From positions 1 to 64,000 of the forward strand of contig NZ_RJUL01000002.1 in NCBI RefSeq assembly GCF_003751625.1: a stretch of 64,000 bases of DNA, written 5' to 3'. The stretch is from Gallaecimonas pentaromativorans. Its GTDB lineage: Bacteria; Pseudomonadota; Gammaproteobacteria; Enterobacterales; Gallaecimonadaceae. Below the pieces are notes generated by a model that searched no databases, was not told where the DNA came from, and worked only from the letters and a program-made list of their open reading frames with translations. Below, one piece after another: positions 7,447 to 16,429 of this stretch (position 1 is its first letter; every line of letters begins with the position of its first letter). A program made the position numbers and the translations under genes.

Positions 7447-8123
7447 GCGCGCTTATCCTCCAGCCAGTGGCCGGCGGCCTTGGCCTCGGCTTCGTGGCTG
7501 GGCTCGCGCCAGGTTTCCGCAAGGGCCGCCTGGTACCACTGCTCCATGGCGGGTAGCGCCAGCATGCGTGCGGCGTAGTCGGCCAGGGGGCCGCTAAGGG
7601 CAATGCCGTAGGTTTGGAAGCGAAACACCACAGGTGCAAAGAAGGCATCGACGGCGCTAAAGGCGCTGCCGCCAAGATAGGGGCCGCCAAAACTATCGAG
7701 CCCCTGTTGCCAGAGGGCCTTGATACGCGCGATGTCCGCTTCAAGGGCCGCTGGCATGGCAAAGAGTTTTACCCGTATTCCGCAGTTCATGCCGCAAAGG
7801 TTGCGAAGGGCCGAGAACCCCGAGTGCATCTCGCTACAAGCGCTGCGGGCAAAGGCGCGGGCCCGGGCATCGGCCGGCCACACACCGCTGTGGCGCTCGG
7901 CCAGATATTCGGTGATGGCCAGGCTGTCCCACACCGTGATGTCGCCGTCCACCAGGCACGGCACTTTGCCGGTGGGCGAGAAATGGCGAAAGGCCTCGAA
8001 GCTTGAGCCGTCTTCAAAAGGCACCAGCCGTTCCTCAAAACCAATATCCAACGCCTTGGCCAACAGCCAGGGCCGCAGCGACCAAGAGGAGTAGTTCTTG
8101 TTGGCAATATAAAGCTGGTACAC
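7437..8123 (-). CDS. Glutathione S-transferase family protein
   Basis: 228 aa. The N-terminal thioredoxin-like domain has NYSSWSLRPW, where the Ser is the likely glutathione-activating residue, then GKVPCLVDG (cis-Pro) and DSLAITEYL. An all-helical C-terminal domain follows (about 90-215). GSTs conjugate or reduce electrophiles with glutathione in the cytoplasm. It overlaps the acetyltransferase gene downstream and follows a small conserved gene 21 bp upstream, suggesting a three-gene minus-strand unit. The physiological substrate is not evident. Confidence 0.9.
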   Translation of the reverse strand: MYQLYIANKNYSSWSLRPWLLAKALDIGFEERLVPFEDGSSFEAFRHFSPTGKVPCLVDGDITVWDSLAITEYLAERHSGVWPADARARAFARSACSEMHSGFSALRNLCGMNCGIRVKLFAMPAALEADIARIKALWQQGLDSFGGPYLGGSAFSAVDAFFAPVVFRFQTYGIALSGPLADYAARMLALPAMEQWYQAALAETWREPSHEAEAKAAGHWLEDKRACR

Positions 8124-8144
8124 GGGGCCTCCTTGCGGCGCGGG

Positions 8145-8411
8145 TTATTCTTCCAGCCAGGGCATCTCGGGCAGGGTGTCCAGGTGCGCGGCGTAGCGTT
8201 TGTGGTTAAAGGGCTGGCCGTTTTCCACTACGTCGATTATCTCCAGCGACAAGGCACAGGCGATGTACTCCACCGCCTCTTCGCGGGCCATGCCTTTCAT
8301 GGTCAGGCGCAGCAGGGTCTCCTTGACCTTCACCGGCTCGTTGTCGGCCAGTTGGTTCTCAACGATTTCAAGGAGTTCTTCTTGATCAAAGGGGTTATCT
8401 TGGGTGCTCAT
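8145..8411 (-). CDS. Small acidic conserved hypothetical protein
   Basis: 88 aa, acidic, predicted helical, without signal peptide or membrane segment. Phrases such as MAREEAVEYIACAL and FNHKRYAAHLDTLPEMPW give it the look of a family member, but no name is recognised. It lies 21 bp upstream of the GST gene on the same strand and 55 bp downstream of the marR-like gene, so it may belong to either unit. Function not predicted. Confidence 0.75.
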   Translation of the reverse strand: MSTQDNPFDQEELLEIVENQLADNEPVKVKETLLRLTMKGMAREEAVEYIACALSLEIIDVVENGQPFNHKRYAAHLDTLPEMPWLEE

Positions 8412-8466
8412 GGCAAACCGGGTTGGTAAATGTCAGCCCTATGATGCTTGATAGCCCCAAAGGGCG

Positions 8467-8886
8467 CTAGCGGTTGAGGCATTTTTCCAAGAGCGTGGCC
8501 ACCTGCACCTTTTCGGCTTCGCTAAGGGGGCTAAAAACCGTTTCATGCACCTGCCGGCGGGCTTTGATGCAGGCCTCGGCCAATTGCTGGCCCGAGGCGC
8601 TCAAACTTAGGCATTGACGGCGGCCGTCGGCCGGGTCAGCGCTTCGCAGGATATGCCCTTCTGCCAGCAAAGGCCCGAGCATGCGGGTGATGGTGGCTTT
8701 GTCGCGGCCGGTGCGCTCGGCCAGGGCCTTGGCGCAGATACCGCTGTGGCTGGCCACCAATTGCAGCAGTTGGGTCTGGGGCGGCGACAAGGCAATGCCC
8801 TGCTCGCCAAGGCTGCGGTTAAGGGCCTGGCGCATCTGGTTGCGAAGGGCCGAAAGGGTGAGTTCTAACGAGGGGCTGTTAGGCAT
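8467..8886 (-). CDS. MarR family transcriptional regulator
   Basis: 139 aa with the winged-helix core: LVASHSGICAKALAERTGRDKATITRML (helix-turn-helix, about residues 43-70), then LRSADPADGRRQCLSLS (wing). MarR proteins bind short palindromes as dimers and release them on ligand binding. It is divergent from a Bcr/CflA efflux gene and a palindrome (8907-8921) lies between them, so it probably represses the pump and itself. The inducer is unknown. Confidence 0.9.
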   Translation of the reverse strand: MPNSPSLELTLSALRNQMRQALNRSLGEQGIALSPPQTQLLQLVASHSGICAKALAERTGRDKATITRMLGPLLAEGHILRSADPADGRRQCLSLSASGQQLAEACIKARRQVHETVFSPLSEAEKVQVATLLEKCLNR

Positions 8887-8906
8887 GGCAGGAATGCTTT
8901 AAACTG

Positions 8907-8921
8907 GTTGACTTAATCAAC
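8907..8921. promoter_or_regulatory. Probable MarR operator
   Basis: GTTGACTTAATCAAC has matching five-base arms (GTTGA / TCAAC) around a five-base AT-rich centre. It lies in the 85-bp gap between the divergent marR-like and efflux genes, the usual place for a MarR dimer. TTGACT could also serve as a -35 element. Confidence 0.55.
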
Positions 8922-8971
8922 TATCACCTTGGTGCGCCGCTCCGTCAAGCACCATCGAGAGGAAAGCGCTT

Positions 8972-10159
8972 TTGAACAACCCCGCCGACCCCAAACTTCA
9001 CTTCGGCTTTGCCGTGTTGCTGGCCATGACCATGGCCCTGGGGCCCTTTGCCCTTGACACCTACCTGCCCGCCTTCCCGGCCATGGCTAAGGACCTGGGC
9101 ACAGAGGTGCACCAAATCGCCCTTAGCATCTCGGTTTATGTGTTTACCCTTGCCATCGGCCAACTGGTGGCCGGGCCGCTGTCTGACCGCTTCGGGCGCC
9201 GGGCCGTGATGCTGTGCGGCCTGGTGATTTTTGCCGTGGCAAGCTTTGCCATCACCGGCATTAAAAGCATTGAAATGCTGCTCGCCCTTCGCACCGTGCA
9301 GGCCTTTGGCGCCGGCTGGGCCATTGTCTGCGTGCCGGCCTTGGTGCGCGACAGCCTCTCGGGCCGGGAGGCGGCCAAATTCTTCAGTCTGATTGGCCTT
9401 ATCATGGTGGTGGCGCCAGCCATTGCCCCCAGCTTTGGCAGTCTGCTGCTGGGCTTTGGCTGGGAGAGCATCTTTTTATTCCTGGCCATTTACGGCGCGC
9501 TGCTCACAGTATTGATGAAGGGCTTTGTGTTTACCGGCGAGGTGGGCAAGGCCAAGCCTCATGCCCATGTCAGCGTCTGGCAGCGCTACGGCGCGGTATT
9601 TGCCGTTAAACCGGCGCTGCGTTACATGGGGCTGCAGGCCTTTGCCTTCTCGGTGATGATGCTCTTTATCACCCACTCCTCCTTTATCTACCAGCAGCAC
9701 TTTGGGGTAAGCCCCGGGGTTTTTGCGCTGCTGTTTGGCGCCAATATCGTGATGATGCTGGTGATGAACCTGTCTAACCGCAAGCTCCTTAACCACTTTG
9801 CGCCGCAGCAAATCTTGCGCTGGAGCCTGAGCCTGCAGGCCCTTGGTATCGTCGCGCTGCTGCTGGTGATGAGCTTTGCCCCCCACCTATGGCTGTTTTT
9901 GCCGGCGATGATCGTCACCGTTGGCGCCATGGGGGCCATCACCCCCAACATTCAGGCGAGCTACATGGAGTATTTTGCCGAGCACGGCGGCACGGCGGCG
10001 GCAGTGCTGGGGGCCATTCAGTTCTCCATTGCCGGGCTTATCTCGGCAGGCTCGGCGCTGTTGCCGGAAAAGGTCATCGCCGTGGTGCTGGCCCAAGGGG
10101 TCTGCTCACTGCTGTGCCTGGCCCTTATCTGGACCAGCAAAAACAGCCATAAGGCGTAA
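8972..10159 (+). CDS. Bcr/CflA family multidrug efflux MFS transporter
   Basis: 395 aa, about 12 transmembrane helices. MFS motif A (GPLSDRFGRRAVML) lies after helix 2, and the opening LGPFALDTYLPAFPAMAKDL is characteristic of the Bcr/CflA drug:H+ antiporter subfamily in the inner membrane. The start is a TTG with GAGGAAAG eight bases upstream; no ATG fits as well. Divergent from the MarR gene, which likely controls it. Substrates may include antibiotics or dipeptides, as known for relatives. Confidence 0.92.
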   Translation: MNNPADPKLHFGFAVLLAMTMALGPFALDTYLPAFPAMAKDLGTEVHQIALSISVYVFTLAIGQLVAGPLSDRFGRRAVMLCGLVIFAVASFAITGIKSIEMLLALRTVQAFGAGWAIVCVPALVRDSLSGREAAKFFSLIGLIMVVAPAIAPSFGSLLLGFGWESIFLFLAIYGALLTVLMKGFVFTGEVGKAKPHAHVSVWQRYGAVFAVKPALRYMGLQAFAFSVMMLFITHSSFIYQQHFGVSPGVFALLFGANIVMMLVMNLSNRKLLNHFAPQQILRWSLSLQALGIVALLLVMSFAPHLWLFLPAMIVTVGAMGAITPNIQASYMEYFAEHGGTAAAVLGAIQFSIAGLISAGSALLPEKVIAVVLAQGVCSLLCLALIWTSKNSHKA

Positions 10160-10163
10160 AGAG

Positions 10164-10189
10164 AAAGCGGCCCTCGGGCCGCTTTTTTA
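10164..10189. terminator. Bidirectional terminator between convergent genes
   Basis: AGCGGCCC / GGGCCGCT stem with a T6 tract, between the efflux gene and the convergent hydrolase gene. Confidence 0.85.
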
Positions 10190-11344
10190 CTTTGCCAAAA
10201 AGGCCTTTAACACCCCGGCCTGGCTGGGGATGGACACCAGCCCGTCCAGGTGGCCCCAGGGGCCGTCTATTTCCTGATACTGGGTGTCTTTACCCAGTTT
10301 TTTCAAGGTTTCAAAGGTGCTGCGGGCCATTTTGGGCACCAGCAATCTGTCGTGGCTGGCCGGCATAAAGAGGGTTTTGGCGGTGACCTTTTTCAGGTTG
10401 TCCTCCAAGTTGCCCTCATACCCTGCCAGGTAAATTTGCGAGGCGCGCACCAGGTACAAAATGGCGTTGGCATCTTGGTATTTGGCGCGAAGGGCGGCCT
10501 GGCTTGCCAGCGCCTTGACCGAAGCAAAGCCGGCGTCGATGTCCACTTTCGGGGCCTGGTCGGTCGGGGCCGGGTAGCGGCGGTTAAAGCCGTCCGGGTA
10601 GCTGGCATCATAGATGATGTAGGCCAGCGCCTTATTCAGGCCCTCCCGCGGCTGGCCGCTGGCGTAGTAATCGCCGTGGTGCCAGGCCGGGTCGGCTTTG
10701 ATGGGGTCGCTCCAGCGCTCAAGGCCGTACACCGTCCAAGGGTCCATTTGGCCGGCGCCAATCACGCTCACCATCCGCTCCACCTCATCGGGATAGGCCA
10801 CCGCCCAGTCCAGGGCCTGAAACGAGCCCATGGACGCCCCCACCACCGCATGGAGTTTGTGGATGCCAAGGCTATCGAGCAGCGCCTTTTGCACCCGCAC
10901 AAAGTCGCGGATGGACACCACCGGAAAGCGCAGCCCGTAAGGCTTGCCAGTGGCTGGGTCGATACTGGCCGGGCCGGTGGTGATGACATTGGGGTCAAAG
11001 GCGTTGGCGTTGGCCAGGGTGTCAACGCTCAGCACATAGTACTTGTCTGTGTCGATGGCCTTGCCCGGGCCGATGATGGCGTCCCAGTAGCCGGGGGCCG
11101 GATCGCTGTCGTGGTATTTACCGGCGGCATGGGAGGTGCCCGAGAAAAAGTGGGTAATGAGGATAACGTTGGATTTATCGGCATTGAGGGTGCCATAGGC
11201 CTCCCACCCCACCGACACCTTTTTCAGCACGGCCCCGGATTGGGTGGTAAAGCTCGCGAGGTCAAAACGCTGCTTTTCAACCAGCGGCAGCGCCTGAATA
11301 CCCAGGCTTGCCAGCAGCAGCCCAAGGGAGAGAAGCCACTTCAT
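10187..11344 (-). CDS. Exported MetX-like alpha/beta hydrolase
   Basis: 385 aa. A signal peptide (residues 1-18, ending IQA) is followed by a homoserine-O-acetyltransferase-type alpha/beta-hydrolase fold. The nucleophile elbow is GASMGS, the Asp is in ASHDRLLVP and the His in WGHLDG. True MetX enzymes are cytoplasmic; the signal peptide here argues against methionine synthesis and for an exported acyltransferase or esterase. Divergent from the TonB-dependent receptor gene. The substrate is unknown. Confidence 0.85.
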   Translation of the reverse strand: MKWLLSLGLLLASLGIQALPLVEKQRFDLASFTTQSGAVLKKVSVGWEAYGTLNADKSNVILITHFFSGTSHAAGKYHDSDPAPGYWDAIIGPGKAIDTDKYYVLSVDTLANANAFDPNVITTGPASIDPATGKPYGLRFPVVSIRDFVRVQKALLDSLGIHKLHAVVGASMGSFQALDWAVAYPDEVERMVSVIGAGQMDPWTVYGLERWSDPIKADPAWHHGDYYASGQPREGLNKALAYIIYDASYPDGFNRRYPAPTDQAPKVDIDAGFASVKALASQAALRAKYQDANAILYLVRASQIYLAGYEGNLEDNLKKVTAKTLFMPASHDRLLVPKMARSTFETLKKLGKDTQYQEIDGPWGHLDGLVSIPSQAGVLKAFLAK

Positions 11345-11582
11345 GCCCTGCCCTCCGCGACTGCCAGATTGTTACGTAAATGGATACCGGCGCGCGCTAA
11401 AGGCTGCCCCGGCAAAAGGCGGTTTATGCTGCACATTTTTGCTGTTCCTTATTATCTTCCTTGCAAAATCAGTCTGATAGACGCAAGCCCTCTTGGCCAT
11501 AGTACTAAGGTACAGCGTTAACAATTGACGAATAGGCATAGAGTTAACACCGAAATAACAATAGACACGGAGAGTGTTAACC

Positions 11583-13838
11583 ATGTCAGTACGACAAAAA
11601 ATGCAGCCCAGTTACAACCTCACACCCATCGCCCTGGCGGTCTGCCTGGGCCTTGCCGCCAGTGCCCCGGCGCTGGCCGCCGACGAACCCGCCGCCAAAA
11701 GCGACGAGCCCAGCCTGGAAGTGATTGAAGTTACCGCCCGGCGCACGGCAGAAAACCTGCAATCGGTGCCGGTGGCGGTTACCAGCCTCTCGGCCGAGCA
11801 GATGAGCCAGCGCGGGGTGGAAGACTTGGCCGACGTGCAGTGGTATTCCCCCAATACCACCTTGCAAGTGAGCCGCGGCACCAACAGCACCCTGACCGCT
11901 TATATCCGCGGCATCGGCCAGCAAGACCCGCTTTGGGGCTTTGAGCCTGGGGTAGGGATATACATTGACGATGTCTATGTGGCGCGGCCCCAAGGGGCGG
12001 TGATGGACATTCTCGATGTGCAGCGCATCGAAGTGCTGCGCGGCCCCCAAGGCACCCTCTACGGGCGCAACACCATTGGCGGCGCCGTCAAATACGTCAC
12101 CAAAAAACTGCACGGCGACCCAGAGCTGCACCTCAAAGGCACGGTGGGCTCTTACAACCAGCGGGACTTTACTGTCTCGGGGCAGATGCCGCTCTCTGAC
12201 ACCTTCTGGGCCGGCATTGCCTACGGCACCTTTAACCGCGACGGCTTCGGTAAATTTAAAAACACCGGCGCCGACAACTACGACAAAGACATTCAGGCTG
12301 GCCGGGTGTCTTTTGCCTGGTACCCAAGCGACAACCTCAGCGTTAACTTCATGGCCGACCGCACCTGGGACGACTCCCACGCCAAAGGCGGTTACCGTTT
12401 GACGCCCTCCCTGGTGACCGGCCAGCAGCCCTACGGCAGCGTTTATGACTCCGACACCTCCATGCCCACCAAAAACAGCGTGGAAACCGGCGGCGAGGCG
12501 CTCACCATCACCTACAACATCAACAACGACTGGACCTTTAAATCCATCACCGCCCACCGCGATGGCGACACCGACACCAATATCGATTTTGACTCCACCG
12601 CCCAGCCCTCGCTGGATATTCCGGCGCTCTACGACGACCGCCAGTTCACCCAGGAATTCCAGCTCAATTTTGATAACGGCGGTTGGAAGGCCGTAGGCGG
12701 GGTTTATTACCTGGACGGCCAGGCCTGCGGCGTGTTTGAGACGGTGCTTGGCCTGCAAGGGGTAACGGTGGAGAACGGCGGCTGCGTTGACACCAAGAGC
12801 TACGCGGCCTACGCCCAGGGCTCCTTCCCGCTCACCAAGGATTTGTCCATGACCCTTGGCGGCCGCTACACCCGTGACAAAAAAGACGCCGACGTGTACC
12901 GCTACGTCTACCTGGGCATTCGCTACCCGCACGACCCGGCCACTCCGCCCTTTGCGGTGCAGTCAGATTTTGCCGACAGCGCCACCTTTAGCCGCTTCTC
13001 GCCAAGGGTGGGCCTGGAATATCAGCTGACCCAAGATCTGATGGTCTACGGCTCCTACACCAACGGCTTTAAGTCCGGCGGCTTTGACATGCGGGCCAAT
13101 AAATCGGTCAACCCCGACGCTGACAAACCCTACAGCCCGGAAATCGTCGACACCTACGAGGTTGGCGCCAAGGCCGAGTGGTTTAACCATCGCCTGCGCA
13201 CCAACATCGCCGCTTTCTATTCCAACTACGACGATATGCAAATCACGGTGCAGCGAGCGGTGAACAACAACACCGACGTGGCCTCCCAGGTGCTGAACGC
13301 CGGTAAGTCAGAGATCAAAGGCATGGAGCTGGAGGCGACCCTGGCCGCCACCGACGCCCTGCAATTTACCGCCAACCTCGGCTACGTGGACCCTAAATTC
13401 AAGCGGGTTGACTACTTTGACCCCAACGCCGGGCAAGTGGTGGATGTGTCAGATCTCTGGAGCTTTGCCAACACCCCCAAATGGACCGGCAGCCTGCTGG
13501 CCCAATACAACCTGGAGGCCTTTGGCGGCGACATGGTGGTGTCGGGGGGCGTCAATTACCGCGACAAAACCCAGATCTTTGAAACCCCGTCCATGCTCGA
13601 TGCCGGCTCGGTCACCCTGTGGAACGCCTCTGTCGCCTGGTACAAAGGCAACTGGGAAGTGCAGCTCACCGGCCGCAACCTTGGGGATAAAGAATACCGC
13701 CTGGCAGGCTACAACTTTGCCGCCCCCCGCGATGCCCAAGGTAACGTGACAGGCCCCGGCCTTGGCGGCGAAGACACCATAGTGGGTTACTACGGCGACC
13801 CAAGAACGGTAAGCCTGTCGGTGGGCTACCGCTTCTAA
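11583..13838 (+). CDS. TonB-dependent outer membrane receptor
   Basis: About 751 aa. The signal peptide ends near APALAA and is followed by a TonB-box-like EVIEVTARR. The plug domain (about 45-160) contains RGIG, GIYIDDVYV and RIEVLRGPQGTLYGRN; a 22-strand barrel runs to the C-terminal VGYRF. This type imports siderophores, vitamin B12 or sugars; the plug resembles receptors for carbohydrates or unknown ligands. The ATG at 11583 with GGAGA nine bases before it is preferred over a GTG at 11574. Three GTTAAC hexamers lie upstream (11517, 11543, 11576). Confidence 0.92.
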   Translation: MSVRQKMQPSYNLTPIALAVCLGLAASAPALAADEPAAKSDEPSLEVIEVTARRTAENLQSVPVAVTSLSAEQMSQRGVEDLADVQWYSPNTTLQVSRGTNSTLTAYIRGIGQQDPLWGFEPGVGIYIDDVYVARPQGAVMDILDVQRIEVLRGPQGTLYGRNTIGGAVKYVTKKLHGDPELHLKGTVGSYNQRDFTVSGQMPLSDTFWAGIAYGTFNRDGFGKFKNTGADNYDKDIQAGRVSFAWYPSDNLSVNFMADRTWDDSHAKGGYRLTPSLVTGQQPYGSVYDSDTSMPTKNSVETGGEALTITYNINNDWTFKSITAHRDGDTDTNIDFDSTAQPSLDIPALYDDRQFTQEFQLNFDNGGWKAVGGVYYLDGQACGVFETVLGLQGVTVENGGCVDTKSYAAYAQGSFPLTKDLSMTLGGRYTRDKKDADVYRYVYLGIRYPHDPATPPFAVQSDFADSATFSRFSPRVGLEYQLTQDLMVYGSYTNGFKSGGFDMRANKSVNPDADKPYSPEIVDTYEVGAKAEWFNHRLRTNIAAFYSNYDDMQITVQRAVNNNTDVASQVLNAGKSEIKGMELEATLAATDALQFTANLGYVDPKFKRVDYFDPNAGQVVDVSDLWSFANTPKWTGSLLAQYNLEAFGGDMVVSGGVNYRDKTQIFETPSMLDAGSVTLWNASVAWYKGNWEVQLTGRNLGDKEYRLAGYNFAAPRDAQGNVTGPGLGGEDTIVGYYGDPRTVSLSVGYRF

Positions 13839-13860
13839 GCTGGCGCCAATAAGCGATAAA

Positions 13861-13884
13861 AAGGAGGCTGATGCCTCCTTTTTT
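13861..13884 (+). terminator. Terminator of the TonB-dependent receptor gene
   Basis: AAGGAGGC / GCCTCCTT with a four-base loop and a T tract; it also serves the convergent esterase gene. Confidence 0.8.
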
Positions 13885-13891
13885 GTGCCTG

Positions 13892-14563
13892 TTACTTAGC
13901 GCTCAATTGCCCCAGCCAGCGGCCAAAATCGCCACACTCCTCGGCGCTTAGCTGATGGTCCATGTCGTAGCGTTTTAGCTGGTGGCGCACCCCAAGTGCC
14001 GTCAGCCAGGTGGTGGCTTTCTCGGCCCAGTCGATGGGCAATTTGCCGTCATAGCGGCCGTGGGCCACAAAGCCTTCAAGGGCCGCCAGGCGCTCAGCGC
14101 TGGCAAGCTGCGGCGCCAGCTCCGGCAGGATGCGGCCACTTAAGATGCCAAAGCCACTCACCGCCTCTGGCTCGGTAAGGGCAACACTGGCGCTCATGAT
14201 GCCGCCCTGGCTAAAACCGGCCACCACGCGGGGCGCCGTGGTATCAAGCTGGCTATCCATAAAGGCCAGCAGCTTTTGGCGACTGGCTTCGGCTTGGTCA
14301 AGGTTCGGGTTGGGGCCGGCGGCGGTAAAGCTCACCTGAAACCAGGCAAATTGGCCCTGGCCTTGGGTCAAAGGCCCGCGCACAAACCACAGCGCCCAGT
14401 GGGGCGGCAAAAACTCGGCCAAGGCGCGCAGGTTACTTTCATTGCCCCCTACCCCGTGCAGCAGCACCAGTTGGCCACGGCATTGGCCGGCGGCAGGGAG
14501 TTTTTGGTAATAAAGGCCGGAGGCCGCATCTTGGCTCAGGGCTGTTAACTGACGCTGATTCAT
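13892..14563 (-). CDS. Carboxylesterase/phospholipase, alpha/beta hydrolase
   Basis: 223 aa, close to the usual length of bacterial small carboxylesterases (YpfH/EstB type). LHGVGGNESN forms the oxyanion region, GFSQGG holds the nucleophile, and HGRYDGKLP and DMDHQL supply Asp and His. No signal peptide, so cytoplasmic. The ATG overlaps the end of the upstream LigB-family gene by four bases, so the two are coupled. Substrate unknown. Confidence 0.88.
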   Translation of the reverse strand: MNQRQLTALSQDAASGLYYQKLPAAGQCRGQLVLLHGVGGNESNLRALAEFLPPHWALWFVRGPLTQGQGQFAWFQVSFTAAGPNPNLDQAEASRQKLLAFMDSQLDTTAPRVVAGFSQGGIMSASVALTEPEAVSGFGILSGRILPELAPQLASAERLAALEGFVAHGRYDGKLPIDWAEKATTWLTALGVRHQLKRYDMDHQLSAEECGDFGRWLGQLSAK

Positions 14564-15339
14564 TGAGCCTCTCCAAACAAAAAGCTGTCCATGGCCAGCA
14601 CGCCATGGGTAATACCGCCTTCCAGCACGCCAAAGGCATCGCCCTGGCGGCGGGCGCCAAGAGCCACCAGCAGCGGCAGGTAATGGTCGTTGGTGGGGTG
14701 GGCGCGGCGGGCATCCGGGCTTTGGTTATACAGATCCACCAAGGCGGCATCATCGCCGGTGGCAAGCTTTTCACGCACCCAAGCGGCAAAACGCGCCACA
14801 TAGGCCTCGTCTTCCAGACTGTGCTGGCGAAACTCGTAAAGGTTATGGGTAAGGCTACCCGAGCCCAGCACCAAGACGTTTTGAGCGCGAAGGGGCGCCA
14901 GGGCCTTGCCAAGAGCCAGGGCCGCTGTGGCGTCCATGGGGTACGGCATGGACACCGCCACCACCGGCACATCGGCTTTGGGGTAAAGGTGCATCAAGGG
15001 CACCCAGGCGCCGTGGTCCAGGCCGCGGTGAGGGTCTGCAACGACGGGCCAGCCGCCCTTTCCAAGAAGCGCCATCACTTCGCTGGCAAGAGCCGGGTCG
15101 CCTTTGGCCGGATACGCCAGTTCGTACAGTGCCGGGGCAAAGCCGCCAAAATCGTGAATGGTCTCAAGGTGAGTGCCGGTGGTCACGGCAACGCCGCCGC
15201 GGGTCATCCAATGGGGCGAGACAATCACCACCGCCTTGGGTTTAAGGTTGGCCCCCAGGGCTTGTAAGGCAGGGCCCGCCAGGCCCGGCTCCAACGCAAA
15301 GCTGGGCGCGCCGTGAGAAACAAAAAGTGCAGGAGCCAT
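14560..15339 (-). CDS. ygiD: LigB-family extradiol dioxygenase, DOPA 4,5-dioxygenase type
   Basis: About 259 aa. FVSHGAPSF near the start, SPHW, LDHGAWVPL and GSGSLTHNLYEF carry the metal-binding and catalytic histidines of the class III extradiol dioxygenase group typified by YgiD/DODA, which opens aromatic catechol rings. The ATG at 15339, preceded by GGAGGGG, is chosen over a start 14 codons upstream that lacks a site. Divergent from a LysR gene, its likely regulator. In this family the natural bacterial substrate is often unclear. Confidence 0.88.
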   Translation of the reverse strand: MAPALFVSHGAPSFALEPGLAGPALQALGANLKPKAVVIVSPHWMTRGGVAVTTGTHLETIHDFGGFAPALYELAYPAKGDPALASEVMALLGKGGWPVVADPHRGLDHGAWVPLMHLYPKADVPVVAVSMPYPMDATAALALGKALAPLRAQNVLVLGSGSLTHNLYEFRQHSLEDEAYVARFAAWVREKLATGDDAALVDLYNQSPDARRAHPTNDHYLPLLVALGARRQGDAFGVLEGGITHGVLAMDSFLFGEAQ

Positions 15340-15438
15340 GATCCCCTCCGTTCTACTGATGGCCCATTGTGTTACCGCCAAAACTCGTGATAAACCACTA
15401 GCATCCAGATTAACTATCCCACCTAGTGAGACAATAAA

Positions 15439-16335
15439 ATGAACCGGGACCTTGAAATGCGGGTGTTCGTGGCGGTGGTGGATGCCGGTAGCTTTGTGGC
15501 GGCTAGCGAGGCGTTGCGCATGTCAAAAGCGGCGGTGTCTCGCCATGTTGATGCCCTGGAGCAGCGCCTGGGGGCAAGGCTATTGCACCGTACCACCCGG
15601 CGTTTATCCCTGACCGAAGCGGGCCGACGCTTCTACCCCGGCGCCAAGGCGGTGCTGGCCGACATCGGGGAAGTAGAAGCCATGGTCAGCAGCGATACCC
15701 TGGCGCCCCAGGGCCGGGTGCGGGTGAATGTGCCGGTGAGTTTTGGTATCTGTCACTTAGCGCCGCTCTGGGGAGAGTTTTTGGCGGCAGCACCCAAGGT
15801 GGAGCTGGACATCAGCCTTGCCGACCGGGTAGTGGATCTGGTGGAAGAAGGCTTTGACTTGGCGGTACGCATTGGCCGACTGCCAAGCTCAAGCCTGGTG
15901 AGCCGGCGCCTTGCCAGCACCCGCATGCGCCTTTGCGCCGCGCCTGAATATATTGAGCGCCATGGCGCGCCGGCGGCTATTGAGGCGCTGAGTCAGCACC
16001 CGGTGTTCGCTTACAGCCATTGGTCCGAGGGGGACGATTGGCGTTTTGAAGGGCCACAAGGCCCGGTGGCGGTGCGCACCCAAAGCCGGGTCTACACCAA
16101 CAACGGCGACACCTGCCGCGCCATCGCCCTGGCCGGGGGCGGCATCGTGCTGCAGCCCGATTTTATGGTAGGGAGCGACCTTAAAGCCGGGCGCCTGGTG
16201 GAGCTTTTGCCTCAGTACCAGGCCCCTACCCTTGGCATTTATGTGGTGTATCCGAGCCGCAAATTGCTGCCAGCCCGGGTAAAAAGCCTGGTGGCCTTTT
16301 TGGTGAAGAAATTTTCGCAGGTGAACTGGGGATAA
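15439..16335 (+). CDS. LysR family transcriptional regulator
   Basis: 298 aa. The N-terminal winged helix (SEALRMSKAAVSRHVDALEQ, then GARLLHRTTRRLSLTEAG) is followed by an effector-binding domain (about 90-295). It belongs to the DsdA/AaeR-like subgroup common next to oxidoreductase genes. It sits back-to-back with the ygiD-type dioxygenase gene, 100 bp apart, the usual arrangement for a LysR regulator and its target. The effector may be an aromatic compound (inference). Confidence 0.9.
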   Translation: MNRDLEMRVFVAVVDAGSFVAASEALRMSKAAVSRHVDALEQRLGARLLHRTTRRLSLTEAGRRFYPGAKAVLADIGEVEAMVSSDTLAPQGRVRVNVPVSFGICHLAPLWGEFLAAAPKVELDISLADRVVDLVEEGFDLAVRIGRLPSSSLVSRRLASTRMRLCAAPEYIERHGAPAAIEALSQHPVFAYSHWSEGDDWRFEGPQGPVAVRTQSRVYTNNGDTCRAIALAGGGIVLQPDFMVGSDLKAGRLVELLPQYQAPTLGIYVVYPSRKLLPARVKSLVAFLVKKFSQVNWG

Positions 16336-16429
16336 CCCCAAGGCGAGACTGAGTTTCCCAACAGGTAGTTGCCCAACGCCGGCAAGCGCGGTTAACTAGC
16401 CGTTAGGAGCGTGGCGCTGGAGAAAACGG

